NCBI GenBank assembly: GCA_009911305.1
Contig: QXXC01000016.1
Coordinates: 20,274-84,273, forward strand
DNA from: Clostridiaceae bacterium
GTDB lineage: Bacteria > Bacillota > Clostridia > Lachnospirales > Lachnospiraceae
Direction: 5' to 3'
Length of the DNA: 64,000 nucleotides
Both the position numbers and the translations under genes were made by a program. The notes beneath the pieces are model-generated. The model had not been told where the DNA came from. It was given only the letters and a program-made list of their open reading frames with translations, and searched no databases. This document shows, piece by piece, positions 1 to 10,900 of the stretch. Each line of letters begins with the position of its first letter. Positions within the stretch are counted from its first letter, which is position 1.

Positions 1-3000
1 ACAGTCTTATAGATCCAGGTTCCCTCTCCACGGTCGTCCTCCTCATCCGAATAGGCGTAGCGCTTGAAATCCTCCGGATCCGCGCCGGGATCCTCCGACT
101 TGTTCAGAAGATACTTCACCGCTGTTCCCGCATATCCCTTCTGGACATACATCCGCTTCACATTCCCGAACGTATCACGTTCAATATTCACACCAGTGAA
201 CCTGTAATCCTCCTTATCCCCGCTCTCCTTCACTTCAATCGCATCGTACAGTGTCATCCGCGCGCCCGGCAGAAAGCGGTTTGCGTCATCCGCGCACGCA
301 AGCCGTCTGGTCAGGCGCGCCTTTCCGGTAAATACGCCCTCTTCATAGAGGAGCTCGATCGCCTCCCCGGCGTCCTTTTTCCTCTTAAGCGCATCCAGAA
401 AGCCTTTTTTCCAGGCATAGCCCAGATACGTCCCCGAGGCGTTAAAGGCCAGCTCCAGATTCTCCAGGCCGTACCTTCCCTTTAACTGCGTCACGCTTCC
501 CTCCAGGCGGCCGTTCAGCTCAAAAACAGCCGTCTCCTCCTCTGGCTTGGTCTTTGCAACCTTCAGGCGAAGCGGCGTATTATTGACATAGACGCGCGCC
601 ACGTCCCCCTGATCCTGCGGCTGATTCCCGTTCGGCTTCGTCCCGTCCGGACCCGCAATCGCCTCCCCGTTATCCGGTGTGCGGCTCTCTGTTTCATGGT
701 AGATCGCCGCACGAACACGCTGATCCGGATTCCCGTCAAGATAATAGGCCGCCTCGTCCGAATAGATCTCCAGCGCGACAGGACGGCTGCGGGCATATCC
801 CGCCGGGGCCTTTATCTCGCACAGGACATAGCATCCCGCCCCGAGCGGCTGCGGTGTTTCCAGATAGCCAACCGTCTGCCCTCCGATTACGCCTTCACCC
901 AGTTCTCCGTCCCGGACTGTCGTAAATGCCTCAAACTGCCCGGTCCGGTTTCCGTATGCATCAGCCAGCACCACCTGTTCCTCTTCCCGGCAAATCGGCG
1001 TCCCGGCCGGCGCGATCCCGAAATAGGGCCCATGGTACGGAACCTCCCAGGGAAGCGCCGCCCTTGCCGCAGGAGTAATATGCAAAGCCCCCATTGCCTC
1101 CAGAAACTCCCTGCTGCCCGTGATCAGAGCCGGCTTCTCATAGAATTTCACGCGGCCCTTTCCTGTCTCCGTATCCTCCCGCTCTGCACTGTAAATTGTA
1201 AATACAGCCCCGTCGTGCAGGATATCCTCTCCCGTCTCTGAATCCAGCTTTTCAAGCCGGAGCTTTGATGTGTAAAAGGTATTCCTGAACGTACGGTCCG
1301 CATATCCGGTAAAGAGCGCAGCGTCATATGCGTCAGGCGCCGGAGGCTCCGTAACCGTCCAGGGAACCAGCGCTGCAAAATACTGCCCGTCATATCCGGT
1401 CAGGGCTCCGGTTATTGTCTTCACACCATCCTTAAAGTAAACGCCTGGCGGATTGTCCGCGTCTGACTCCGGAGCGTGCGAAAACAGCACGTTATCCGCC
1501 GTTTTGGCCTGCTCTGACAAAGAAGCATAGTGATAGTACGCCCCGACGGCCGGATTGCTGTGATAAATGCTTTCCGGGTGATCGGTATGATAAAGCGCTT
1601 TATACGGGGCATACGCCTCCTGCACAAAGGAAAAACCCTGATAGGATCCGCCGTCCTCAAACACAGCGCCCTGCCCTGTCCTCTTATCCGCATCCAGTCC
1701 GTATTTGTAAACCTCAAACGGCCCGTCGCTTCCATGCGCGCGGATCACATAGCGTTCTGTTTCATCCGTATGCGTCTGCGCCCACTCCTCATTCATCCGG
1801 ATCAGATAGTCTGACGCGAGCTGTTCCGGCGTATGCCGGCTGTCGTATTCATAAAACGAATCAAAGTATGGCGACGGGCGCCTGTTTCCATCCTCTTTAT
1901 AGAGAGACGGAACCGCAATCTCCTTCGGCCGGTCAATCTGATAATGCTTATTGTAAAAATCTCCGAGATACGCCGGATAAGGCTGCTGCTCGACCGCCAC
2001 ATACATCCCGTAAGGCAGGTATTTCGACACTCCGTAATAGTGGGCCTTATCCTCTGCCCCGCCGAATGTGTCGGCTGACAGTGTGGTCTTATCCCTGTCC
2101 TTTCCTCCGTCCGTCTCCCTGTCCCACTCTATGGCATAAATTTCGTCCAGATCATATGTAAAAAATGGCTTTAAATAGTTCTCAGCCTTTTGAATCGCCT
2201 CACAGAGCGCCCGGTCATATACCTCCTCCTGATAGGACTGCGCGCCTTCCTTTGCCTGGCGGATTCCGTCTGCGCTCACTTTGGTCAGCTTCTTCACCTC
2301 CTCGTCCAGATACCAGGTTACGGCAAACTGGCGGACGGCGTCCGAGGCCTGCTGATTCTTCAACGCCTCCTCTGATGTATTGCTCTCATTTTGCACCGCC
2401 CTGCCGCCATGTCCGGCGCGGGCGTCCTGTTTTTGTCCCGGATCGCCCTGTTCCTGCCAATCCGGCGCAACCTCCCGCATTCGCTCCAAAATCCAGGCCA
2501 GCGGCTTAAACGATGTGCTTGACGCCCCCTTTTCATCCCATTTATCAAAATTTGCCGTGCGCACCGCGTCAAAAAACTTCTCATAATTGTACGCTTCGAT
2601 CTTCCCCGTCTTTCCATCCCCGTCCGCCATGACCTGCGTTATGCTTTCCAGCAGCCTCGTATAGCCCGCCTGCGGCTGCGCCTCAATCAGCCCGTCCTCT
2701 CCAATCCGGTAGAGAATGGAATTTACGCTTACCGCTTCATCGCCGGCATTGTTGTTGATGGATCCAACCGTAACGGAATCGGCCCGGTGCGGCGCTTTTG
2801 TGTAAAACTTTTGCACATCCGCATACATCTCCTGCTGCGGATACCGGTTCTTGACAGCGAATGGATCCGTCTCCTCCCCGTTTTGGTCCAGCCACACAAT
2901 CTCCCCCTCGTCATTCCGGTAAAGCCGTTCCAGATTGGATTTTAAATACACCTTAAACCGGAAATTTGCAAGCGCGCCAGCGCCCTTTTTTCCGCCCGGG

Positions 3001-6000
3001 CCTTCTGTGAAGCTGTCCTTATGGCCGGCGGCCTCATTGGTATTGTGGGCATAGCCTCCGTCCGGCATGGTCCGGATATCCTTTACGATTTTCACCCTCT
3101 GCCGGATCACCCGTTCAAATACCTGTCCCGGCGTCTTCCTGGTCCCGGCGTCCTGTCTTACCTTCTCCTGCCCGGGGTAGACGAGCTCTGCAGGGATCAG
3201 ATAACTGTTCTCCCCTGTCAGATTCCTATTGGAAGCATCCAGATACGCTTTTGCAAGGGCTTTTTTCACATGAAGATAATAGCTCGCGCTGTCCATCGTA
3301 TTTCCGGGCGCAAAACCAGCGCCCAGCATAGCCGCTTCCTCATCTGACAGCACCGCCTCCTTTTCCTTTAACACGATCTTCCACTCTGTCGTCTGCGGAG
3401 CGCCCTCATCTGTATGGGAAACGCCAAACGAATCCGTATAGCCTGTCTCCACGGAAACGACATAGCTCCCATCCTCCCGTCTCACAGCCGGAAGCTTTTT
3501 CCACCTCACGTCCTCTGTCTCCACAATCTGTGTTTCCATACGCTCCCGGTATTCAAAGGCCTGGATCCTCTTCCCGTCCCGGCCGTACACCTCTTCCCCT
3601 GGCTCATAATACACGTTTTCCTCCACGGTTTTTCCGTGCAGCCTGCCCGTCCCGTCCGCCTCGGCCGCCGGTATCAGAACCGCGCTCCCGAGCACGGATG
3701 AGCCGCTCCCGTATTCCTTATACGACCCGTAAGTCCCAAACGCGCCATACGCCGGATTATTTGAGTAGGAGGCATAGATAAGCCGCGGCGGCTTTGCCAT
3801 ATCCGGCGGCAAAAAGCGGACTGCATGGAAAATGATGCTGTCGTCTGCTGCATCGCTTCCCAGCGCCATAAAATTCTCCGGATTTCCCGTCACTCCGGCA
3901 TACACCTCAAATTGAAAGCCGCCGCCCGTCTCCTTCACAGAATCGATCCCCCCATAGCTGTAGTACGGATGGCTGTCGTAAAAGCGCAGCACGGACAGAA
4001 TCGCGTCCCGGACGGTGAGCCGCGTCCCGTCTTCCCCTGTCTTTGCGGCAGTCACGCTCTGAACCGGAGCCCCATATACCGTAAAAGCAGCCGGACTTCC
4101 CGGCGCGACGCCGCTTAAGCCGTACATATCCGGCTCGCCCTCCCGCACCCCGCTGTCAAATACGCCGGCGTAGATGCCGGAATAATCCATCCCGCCGCCC
4201 GCCATGCGGCTTCCGGGAGTCGCTTTTTTGTTCCTGCGAAGCGCTGCTTCCACCTTTCCCTTTACAAAAGCCAGCGCGGACGGCGTAAAGGGCCGTTCCA
4301 GCATTTCCCGGTTTTCCTCCTCTGTCATCCCCCCTTCGGCCCGGCTGACTGCCTCCATAACCGCCTGCTCCTCCAGACGGCGCGATGAAACCTGCCGGAA
4401 GCGGTTTGCCGCATCATTTGTTAAAACCTCCTGCTTCATCAGACTCCCGTCCGCGTTATATTTCGGGTACTGGAGAGGGTGTTCTGCCCTCAGATACTTC
4501 GGCGTCCCGTCCGGATTTGTCAGGAGCACCTTATCATAGATGCCGGTTCCGACCGGAACCTCCGCCTGTTTTGTTCCCGTCTCCTTTCTGTATACAGCAG
4601 CGCCCTCCGGAAGTCCGGAAAGTACGATATCATAGCGCCCTTTGGTGTCTCTGGACTCAGACGAAAAGAACAGCTCATTCGGCCCGGAGCCCTCTCCCTG
4701 ATCGGACGTCTGCCCGTCCGCAAACAGGGGGCGCACGATTCCCGCAAAGCCCTCTCCCGGCTCCGGAGCTCCCTCGTCCATATCCTGTCCGCGGTTCGTA
4801 AGGGGGTGCTTCCGGTTCCCGATGGACAGCTCATACCCCTCTGAGCGCGACAATTCCTTTACATAATACTCCCCCATAAAAAGAGGCCGGCCAATCCAGC
4901 AGTTTTTGTTCCTTGCAGCCAGATTTCCATACTCGCGCACATGGCGTCCGTCCTCTGTATAATCATCATATACGCGATCCTCTGTATAGAGATTCTCCGG
5001 CGCCTGTTTCGCCCATCCGTCTGCGGTTTCCACGATCATCCCCCTGGTATAATCATAGGTATAGCCCGGGGCTTCTGTATTGACCAGAAAGGACGCATCG
5101 CCGTTCGGATCCGTCGCCGCCACGGCAACGAGATTGTTGGCCCGGTAAACCACGCCCGTCTTTCCGTCCGGGTGAATGACATCCACAGCCGCAAACAGGC
5201 CGTAAACCGCCCCGGAGAGCGTCGCATCCCCCTGTGTCCCGCCGGCAGATCCGTGTTCCGGATCGCCTTGCGCTAAATCCAGATCCTGTTTGCGGATGTG
5301 GAATTCTCCCTCGGTCCTGTGATCATAGATCTTCCAGGCGTTTCCCTCCGGATCCCGGCCGCTGCAATGGCTGAAATTGCCGGACGGCCCGGCCTCGGCC
5401 TGTGACCCTTCGCTCCCGGCCCGAAGCGCCTCCTCGTATGCAGGCGGAAACAGCCGCTCCCCGCTGTCCTCCTCCTCTCTGCTCCCGGAGCCCGGGCTGC
5501 GAAACGCAGTTTTGGAAGCGCGCCACACAAACAGCGCTTCAGACGCAGAGGCCGCATGTTCCGGAAGCTCCGGCTCCGGGAGGACATTCGCCGCCTCTGA
5601 AGCCGATGCCGGACGGCCGGACGCAGGCCTTTTAGCCTCTGATCCGGATGCTCTTTCTCCCTGTCCCATGGTTGCGTCCGTCGTTTTTCCCGCCATCGTT
5701 TCTGTCTTCGCTTCTTCCTCCTGAGCCGTTTCCTCTTCCTCCGGCCCCTCCTCATCGATGAATAGAAACGGCCTCCCGGCCTCCTGAACCCTCTGCCCGC
5801 CCCTCACCACAGGAACCGCATTCCCTGAGCGCTGCAGCGCCGGTTCCGTTTTCTCTTCCGGCAGCCCTGTATCTTCCTGATTCTCTTCTACCGTTCCGGA
5901 TTTCGTTCCCGGACCGGCCGGACCCGGCGCAGCGGACGCTCTGAGCCCTCCGGCCGCTTTCTTCGGCAGCTTTTCGGATGTCTTTGCCTTCTCGCCCTTT

Positions 6001-7910
6001 TCCATCGTCTCTCTGCTGCTGTATTCCCCGGAGAAAACGGCGTTTGCCCCATTCTGGGAGGAATCGGTTGTTATAATCTCAATCGGAAGATCGCCGGGAT
6101 GGAGATCATGGCGCACATAACCCTCCCTGGCCTGAAATTCCACCCAGGCATAGCTGTATTTGAGTGAAATGAAGGTATCATATGTTTGGAGCATATCCTC
6201 ATAGCAGCCAGACGCCTCATATGCCGTCTGTGCATCCGGCTCTTCAGTGTTCCCGCCGTCCGGCTGCTGTCCCGGATCGCCTCCGGAAGAGGCGGTCCGT
6301 TCGATTTCCTCAGCATCCACATCCTCCATTAGCCAATGAAAATGTACGCCGGAAAATTCCCCTCCCGCCTTTTCCTCACAATCCTCCACACAGTCTGTCC
6401 ACGCCCGGGCTGCCCCGCGGTTTTTTACCTGCGCATCCTCGATCGCGTCGCTGTTTAACACCTCCCCTGTCTCCTCGTCCTCCTCCGGTTCCGGCACGGC
6501 AATAAATACCGGCGCCGGATGTCCGTCGCAGAAGGTCTTGTCATAGTGGTAGCCCCGTTCGATGGCTTTGGCCGCGTATCCGTTTTCATCTGTTATCACG
6601 GAAGCCGCATTGCGAAAACCGTCCCAGACGGCCGGCTTGTCTGTGTGATAAGCCGCATACGGCTCCCCTCCCTCATAGATATGGGCCGCGCCGTCCCTGT
6701 CCCTGTCAATCTTTCCTTTGTCATCAAACCGTTCATATAAGACAAATCGCGCGCCCTCCAGCGCTTTTCCCGTCTCGTAATCATATTTGTAAAGCTGCAG
6801 GCGGTAGGAAGATTCAAAATCCTCTGCGTGCCGGAATACCCGGAACGTAATCTCCGGTTCGCCCGGAATGGCCGCCGGATCGCCGGCCAGAGCCGCGAAA
6901 AGCTGCTTCTCGGCTGTCTTTATCTCCAGCCAGGCCATCCTCTGGTGAACCCATGTCTCGCTCGTGGGAGGCGTCCCGCCCGTATGTCCGCCCGAGCACC
7001 GGACGCACTCCCAGATCTCAAGGCATTCGTCAAACAGCTCCTCCTTGGACGAATAGGTTCCCCCCGCCAGGGCATAGTCCGTCCCCTCCACGGCAAAACG
7101 GATCAACGCCCTGGGCGGCTGTGGGTTTGGATTGGAAAAGGTAATGCTGCTGCGCGTTTTCACATATGTCCACCCATCCGTCGGTTCGGGCTGAAACTGC
7201 GCTCCGTTATCATTGGAAAACAGCAGTGGAACGGTTTCAATGAAGTCAGCATCCGCTCCGTTTTCATCAAAATGAATCGTGAAATCGCTCCGGCTCACCT
7301 GGTATGCTGTTGTCAGGGAGGTACAGCCAGCAAGGACATCCGGTATCTTCTTTCCGCTGACGCTCGCGCTTCCTCCCCCGAGCAGCCCGCCAAGCTCTAA
7401 ATATTCCTCCGTATGGGAGGCGACCGTCTCCAGCCACGGATATTTCGCGCGGACGCTCCCGCTGTAAATCAGGGCCTTTAAGTCCTCCTCCGTCACCAGA
7501 TTTGTGATCGCCGTTTTACCCTGCGCTCCCGCGTTTACGCGGATGGAGGCAACGACATCGCCTGCCTCCTGAACCCCAAGGGAAGCCTGAAGTGTCAGAA
7601 TTCCCCAGAATATATATTCCTGCTCCCGCTCCGATAAAGGCAGATTCGCCTGCGACGGACGATGGCGCTCATACACATCCCCGTCGTCCGCAATGCCCCA
7701 TATGGCCATGCCGCCCTTATCAATGCAGTACAGCTTGTGAGCGCCTCCGTATTCCCCGAACGCGGTCGTCAAAACAACCTGATCCCCTGCTTCTGCCTTT
7801 ACATGAAGTACAGGCAGGTAAGGCAGAATGGCCGTCAATGCCAGAACGAACGACAGACCAAAGGAAGCCGCCCTTTTCACCCATTCTTTTATCTGCCTGT
7901 ACCTCTTCAT
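1..7910 (-). CDS. Giant secreted SpaA/Cna-B-type surface adhesin, 3' end beyond window
   Basis: The frame is open from the ATG at 7910 to the left edge: 2,636 codons with no stop, so the C-terminus and any sortase signal lie outside. Residues 1-39 are a signal peptide (basic start, hydrophobic core, end at VKA). Residues 58-68 carry a YCIDKGG motif and Gln108 lies in TLQAS. This resembles the Cys and Gln motifs of thioester adhesin domains, but the 46-residue spacing is short, so that call is tentative. SpaA/prealbumin-like signatures recur: LYKYDYETGKALEGARF near residue 370, a second near 870-905, LEKLDSETGEDILHDGAVF near 2216, and another near 2540. A Glu/Ala/Pro/Ser-rich linker lies near 620-800. 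The start follows the upstream stop by one base, with GGAGAA as ribosome site, so the gene is translated with its neighbour. Probable role: cell-surface adhesion or fibre protein. The exact ligand cannot be read from the sequence. Confidence 0.8.
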   Translation of the reverse strand, partial: MKRYRQIKEWVKRAASFGLSFVLALTAILPYLPVLHVKAEAGDQVVLTTAFGEYGGAHKLYCIDKGGMAIWGIADDGDVYERHRPSQANLPLSEREQEYIFWGILTLQASLGVQEAGDVVASIRVNAGAQGKTAITNLVTEEDLKALIYSGSVRAKYPWLETVASHTEEYLELGGLLGGGSASVSGKKIPDVLAGCTSLTTAYQVSRSDFTIHFDENGADADFIETVPLLFSNDNGAQFQPEPTDGWTYVKTRSSITFSNPNPQPPRALIRFAVEGTDYALAGGTYSSKEELFDECLEIWECVRCSGGHTGGTPPTSETWVHQRMAWLEIKTAEKQLFAALAGDPAAIPGEPEITFRVFRHAEDFESSYRLQLYKYDYETGKALEGARFVLYERFDDKGKIDRDRDGAAHIYEGGEPYAAYHTDKPAVWDGFRNAASVITDENGYAAKAIERGYHYDKTFCDGHPAPVFIAVPEPEEDEETGEVLNSDAIEDAQVKNRGAARAWTDCVEDCEEKAGGEFSGVHFHWLMEDVDAEEIERTASSGGDPGQQPDGGNTEEPDAQTAYEASGCYEDMLQTYDTFISLKYSYAWVEFQAREGYVRHDLHPGDLPIEIITTDSSQNGANAVFSGEYSSRETMEKGEKAKTSEKLPKKAAGGLRASAAPGPAGPGTKSGTVEENQEDTGLPEEKTEPALQRSGNAVPVVRGGQRVQEAGRPFLFIDEEGPEEEETAQEEEAKTETMAGKTTDATMGQGERASGSEAKRPASGRPASASEAANVLPEPELPEHAASASEALFVWRASKTAFRSPGSGSREEEDSGERLFPPAYEEALRAGSEGSQAEAGPSGNFSHCSGRDPEGNAWKIYDHRTEGEFHIRKQDLDLAQGDPEHGSAGGTQGDATLSGAVYGLFAAVDVIHPDGKTGVVYRANNLVAVAATDPNGDASFLVNTEAPGYTYDYTRGMIVETADGWAKQAPENLYTEDRVYDDYTEDGRHVREYGNLAARNKNCWIGRPLFMGEYYVKELSRSEGYELSIGNRKHPLTNRGQDMDEGAPEPGEGFAGIVRPLFADGQTSDQGEGSGPNELFFSSESRDTKGRYDIVLSGLPEGAAVYRKETGTKQAEVPVGTGIYDKVLLTNPDGTPKYLRAEHPLQYPKYNADGSLMKQEVLTNDAANRFRQVSSRRLEEQAVMEAVSRAEGGMTEEENREMLERPFTPSALAFVKGKVEAALRRNKKATPGSRMAGGGMDYSGIYAGVFDSGVREGEPDMYGLSGVAPGSPAAFTVYGAPVQSVTAAKTGEDGTRLTVRDAILSVLRFYDSHPYYSYGGIDSVKETGGGFQFEVYAGVTGNPENFMALGSDAADDSIIFHAVRFLPPDMAKPPRLIYASYSNNPAYGAFGTYGSYKEYGSGSSVLGSAVLIPAAEADGTGRLHGKTVEENVYYEPGEEVYGRDGKRIQAFEYRERMETQIVETEDVRWKKLPAVRREDGSYVVSVETGYTDSFGVSHTDEGAPQTTEWKIVLKEKEAVLSDEEAAMLGAGFAPGNTMDSASYYLHVKKALAKAYLDASNRNLTGENSYLIPAELVYPGQEKVRQDAGTRKTPGQVFERVIRQRVKIVKDIRTMPDGGYAHNTNEAAGHKDSFTEGPGGKKGAGALANFRFKVYLKSNLERLYRNDEGEIVWLDQNGEETDPFAVKNRYPQQEMYADVQKFYTKAPHRADSVTVGSINNNAGDEAVSVNSILYRIGEDGLIEAQPQAGYTRLLESITQVMADGDGKTGKIEAYNYEKFFDAVRTANFDKWDEKGASSTSFKPLAWILERMREVAPDWQEQGDPGQKQDARAGHGGRAVQNESNTSEEALKNQQASDAVRQFAVTWYLDEEVKKLTKVSADGIRQAKEGAQSYQEEVYDRALCEAIQKAENYLKPFFTYDLDEIYAIEWDRETDGGKDRDKTTLSADTFGGAEDKAHYYGVSKYLPYGMYVAVEQQPYPAYLGDFYNKHYQIDRPKEIAVPSLYKEDGNRRPSPYFDSFYEYDSRHTPEQLASDYLIRMNEEWAQTHTDETERYVIRAHGSDGPFEVYKYGLDADKRTGQGAVFEDGGSYQGFSFVQEAYAPYKALYHTDHPESIYHSNPAVGAYYHYASLSEQAKTADNVLFSHAPESDADNPPGVYFKDGVKTITGALTGYDGQYFAALVPWTVTEPPAPDAYDAALFTGYADRTFRNTFYTSKLRLEKLDSETGEDILHDGAVFTIYSAEREDTETGKGRVKFYEKPALITGSREFLEAMGALHITPAARAALPWEVPYHGPYFGIAPAGTPICREEEQVVLADAYGNRTGQFEAFTTVRDGELGEGVIGGQTVGYLETPQPLGAGCYVLCEIKAPAGYARSRPVALEIYSDEAAYYLDGNPDQRVRAAIYHETESRTPDNGEAIAGPDGTKPNGNQPQDQGDVARVYVNNTPLRLKVAKTKPEEETAVFELNGRLEGSVTQLKGRYGLENLELAFNASGTYLGYAWKKGFLDALKRKKDAGEAIELLYEEGVFTGKARLTRRLACADDANRFLPGARMTLYDAIEVKESGDKEDYRFTGVNIERDTFGNVKRMYVQKGYAGTAVKYLLNKSEDPGADPEDFKRYAYSDEEDDRGEGTWIYKT

Positions 7911-7911
7911 T

Positions 7912-10900
7912 TTATTCTCCTTTCTCTGTCTGGATCGCGCCGTCCACCACCCATTCACCGTTTTCGTTGACCGTACTGCCGTCCGGCGTGAGCCGGTTCC
8001 TGTACAGGTGTCCCTTTGTACCGTCCGATATGGTGTGGAAATAGTATCGTCTCCAGGTTTTATCCTCTCCCTGGATCCACTGCCACCCGGTCATCATGCG
8101 GCCCATCGTGCCGTCCGATACCGGCCATAAATAGTACCGGCTTCCATCGCTGTCCGTAAACCAGCCGGCCTCCATGCGGCCTGATTCATCAAACCGGAAC
8201 CAGCCGAACGGCTCCTGCCCCGCGCTGCTGTAGGGATTGTAGATATAGGCCCATTCGTTCTGATATGTCCTTCCTCCCGCAGAAAAACGCCATCTGCCGT
8301 CCTCTCCGATCGTCCATGTCCCCACTGCTGCCCCGGCGGCCATGGCCGCCGTATCAGCCGGAAGCATTTCTGCGCCTGCCCCGGACGCCTCCGAAGAAAA
8401 CGCGCCGACGGAGCCGCCCTGTCCGTCTCCGGACGGGCCTCCCGCGGGACCGCCGGATGCGCTTCCGGACGGGCCGCCCGACGAGCTCCCGGATGAACCG
8501 CCCGATGTGCCTCCGGATGAACCGCCCGACGAACCGCCGGATGAACCGCCCGACGAACCGCCCGATGAGCCGCCCGACGAGTGATTCCTTACATACGTCT
8601 GATCCGTCATCTCATATTCCACAACCACCGCGCACGAAGCCGTGAAGCCGCCGTCCTCGGAGATTGCCGTGATCACAGCTCTGTGCTCCGCTTTATGCGG
8701 ATAACTCCGATCCGCTGCCTTGATCCAGCCGGCCTGTTTATTGACTGTAACCGTCCCGTCGTCCGAAACGGACAGGGAGTCATCGCTGACTCGATAGGAA
8801 AACCGGCGGTTAAAGGCCCGCTCCGGCAGCACCTCTGCAACCAGCTTTCCCGCCTCATCGCCTGACCAGTGAATCTGCGGACTGGAACGCAGCCCTGTCT
8901 TTTTACAGGTCAGTTTGAATCTCAGTTCCTGCGGCGAGAGTGAGATTCCCTCCGCAAATATCTTCGTCCTGTCATCGGTCACAAAGTGTATCCGGGCCTC
9001 GCACGAAGCGGTCTGCTTATTTCCCAGCATATCATCCCCGCACACAGTCACCCTTGCCTCCTTCACGCCGGAGCCCTTCTGCACCGCAAAGACATCATTG
9101 TCATGAAGGCCATTGTCACCGGCTATGATATCCCGGATCCATTTGGCGTCCTTTACAGCCGCCACGCTGGCCGACTTCCCTTCACCGTCCACACGCAGCA
9201 GAGCCGGATCATCCGCAGACCAGCGAATCTCCCTGCGGTCAAAAAAGTCGGGCGTAAATGAGGCGGTCAGGTTTTCCGGCCCGGTGGCCAGAAGGATCTC
9301 ATCCGGTTTCTTCCTGTTTCCCTCCAGCCGTCTCGTCACTGTAAAGGACAGGGAGGATTTGTCTAACGCAGCTCCCTCATTCGCCACATACGTCTGATCC
9401 TTTACCTGGAATGTCACGTTTATCCTGGCGTTTGCCAGGCAGGGCCGGCCTTCAAAGCTCACGGCCGGCCTGGTGGAGGCCGTCAGGATCGCCACCCCGC
9501 CGTTCTGGTGGCCGGCCCCAAAGATCGTATCCGGTATTGGGTAGCGGTACCCCTTATCCGCCTGCTCCTTTTCAAGCCGCCGGATCGTATCCGAAAGGAA
9601 GGAGGAATGTAAGTTTACCCGGATGGAGGCGCTCTGCTTTGTATATCCCTCTGCATCCATATCCGGATTGGGCAGGAGCGTGATGAGATCCGCATCGTCA
9701 ACCGACCACCTGACCGAGCTGTCCTCCACATCATTATTGCTGTCCACCACAGCTCCTATTGAGATAGGCTGGATCTGTGTCCCCTGCTCCAGAAGCCCGT
9801 TGATATAAGTAGCGATCAGGCGTCCGTCCTGATCCATCACCCGTGTGGTCCGAACCGGATGCTTCCGGTTTCCGGTCCGCTCTTCCACCACGGAGATCCG
9901 GTACTGGGACGGAACTGTCGAAACCTTTACGGCAACCTTTTTATAGGCAGCTTTTACCTGCGTATGGGCGGCCGGCATGGTAAAGGCATACTCGCCGCCT
10001 TTCACATAATCCGTCTTCTGCTCCCGTCCGCCCGCACTGTAAACCGGAACGCCCTCCATCTGGAATTTCGCCCCGTCCGTCTGCCTGGCTGAGGTGCTGA
10101 CGGTCACGGTATGTCCCGCGGCGATCGCCCCTCTGCGGTTTTTATCAATCGTGCGGTAATAGCTCCCGCTGCCCCTGACCTCCAGGGACGCCACATCATA
10201 ATAATTCGCGCCGTTTGAGACTGTATCAATCTGAGGAACCGTTACCAGATAGCCCCTTGTCGGCCGTCCGGCGTCATTCGGCGCAAAATGATCCAGCTCA
10301 TAGCCCGTATCTCCCTTCAAAAGACCCCCATTATCCTCATCCATGATATGCAGAATCCCGTTTTCCAGCTCCTCATAATAATACGTATCGGTTATTTCGC
10401 GCGTAGCCCCGCCCTGTACAAGGGTATAGAACAGATCCCCCTTGTGCGAAAATCCGATATGATCCCCGTATGTATATGCATTGTCATCCGGGATACCGCT
10501 TCCGCATATATTCGCCGCGATCTTTGCCTCACTGTCCGCAAAGAGGTATGCCACATCCTCTCCGTAGCGGAAATAATCCCCCGCCTCCCGGTATCCGATG
10601 AACGTTCCCCTGTGCCCTGCCGTTCCGAGCCCGGACAGGCCGATGGTTCCCTCAAAACGGGCTGCCTTAAGCTTTCCTGATGCATAAGTTCCTGTGATTC
10701 CGCCCACAATCCGGCAGCCGGCCCCGCCGATGGTTCCTGACACAAAGCTGTTGTATACATCCGTATCATTCTGGAAGCCGACAATGCCTCCCACCGCGGC
10801 TCCCTGCCCCTGAATCCGCGCGCTCTGGTTATCCCCTGTCTCCACGCGGCAGTCCACAATGCTGCTTCCCGCCGCCCGGCCGCAGATTCCGCCTGCATAG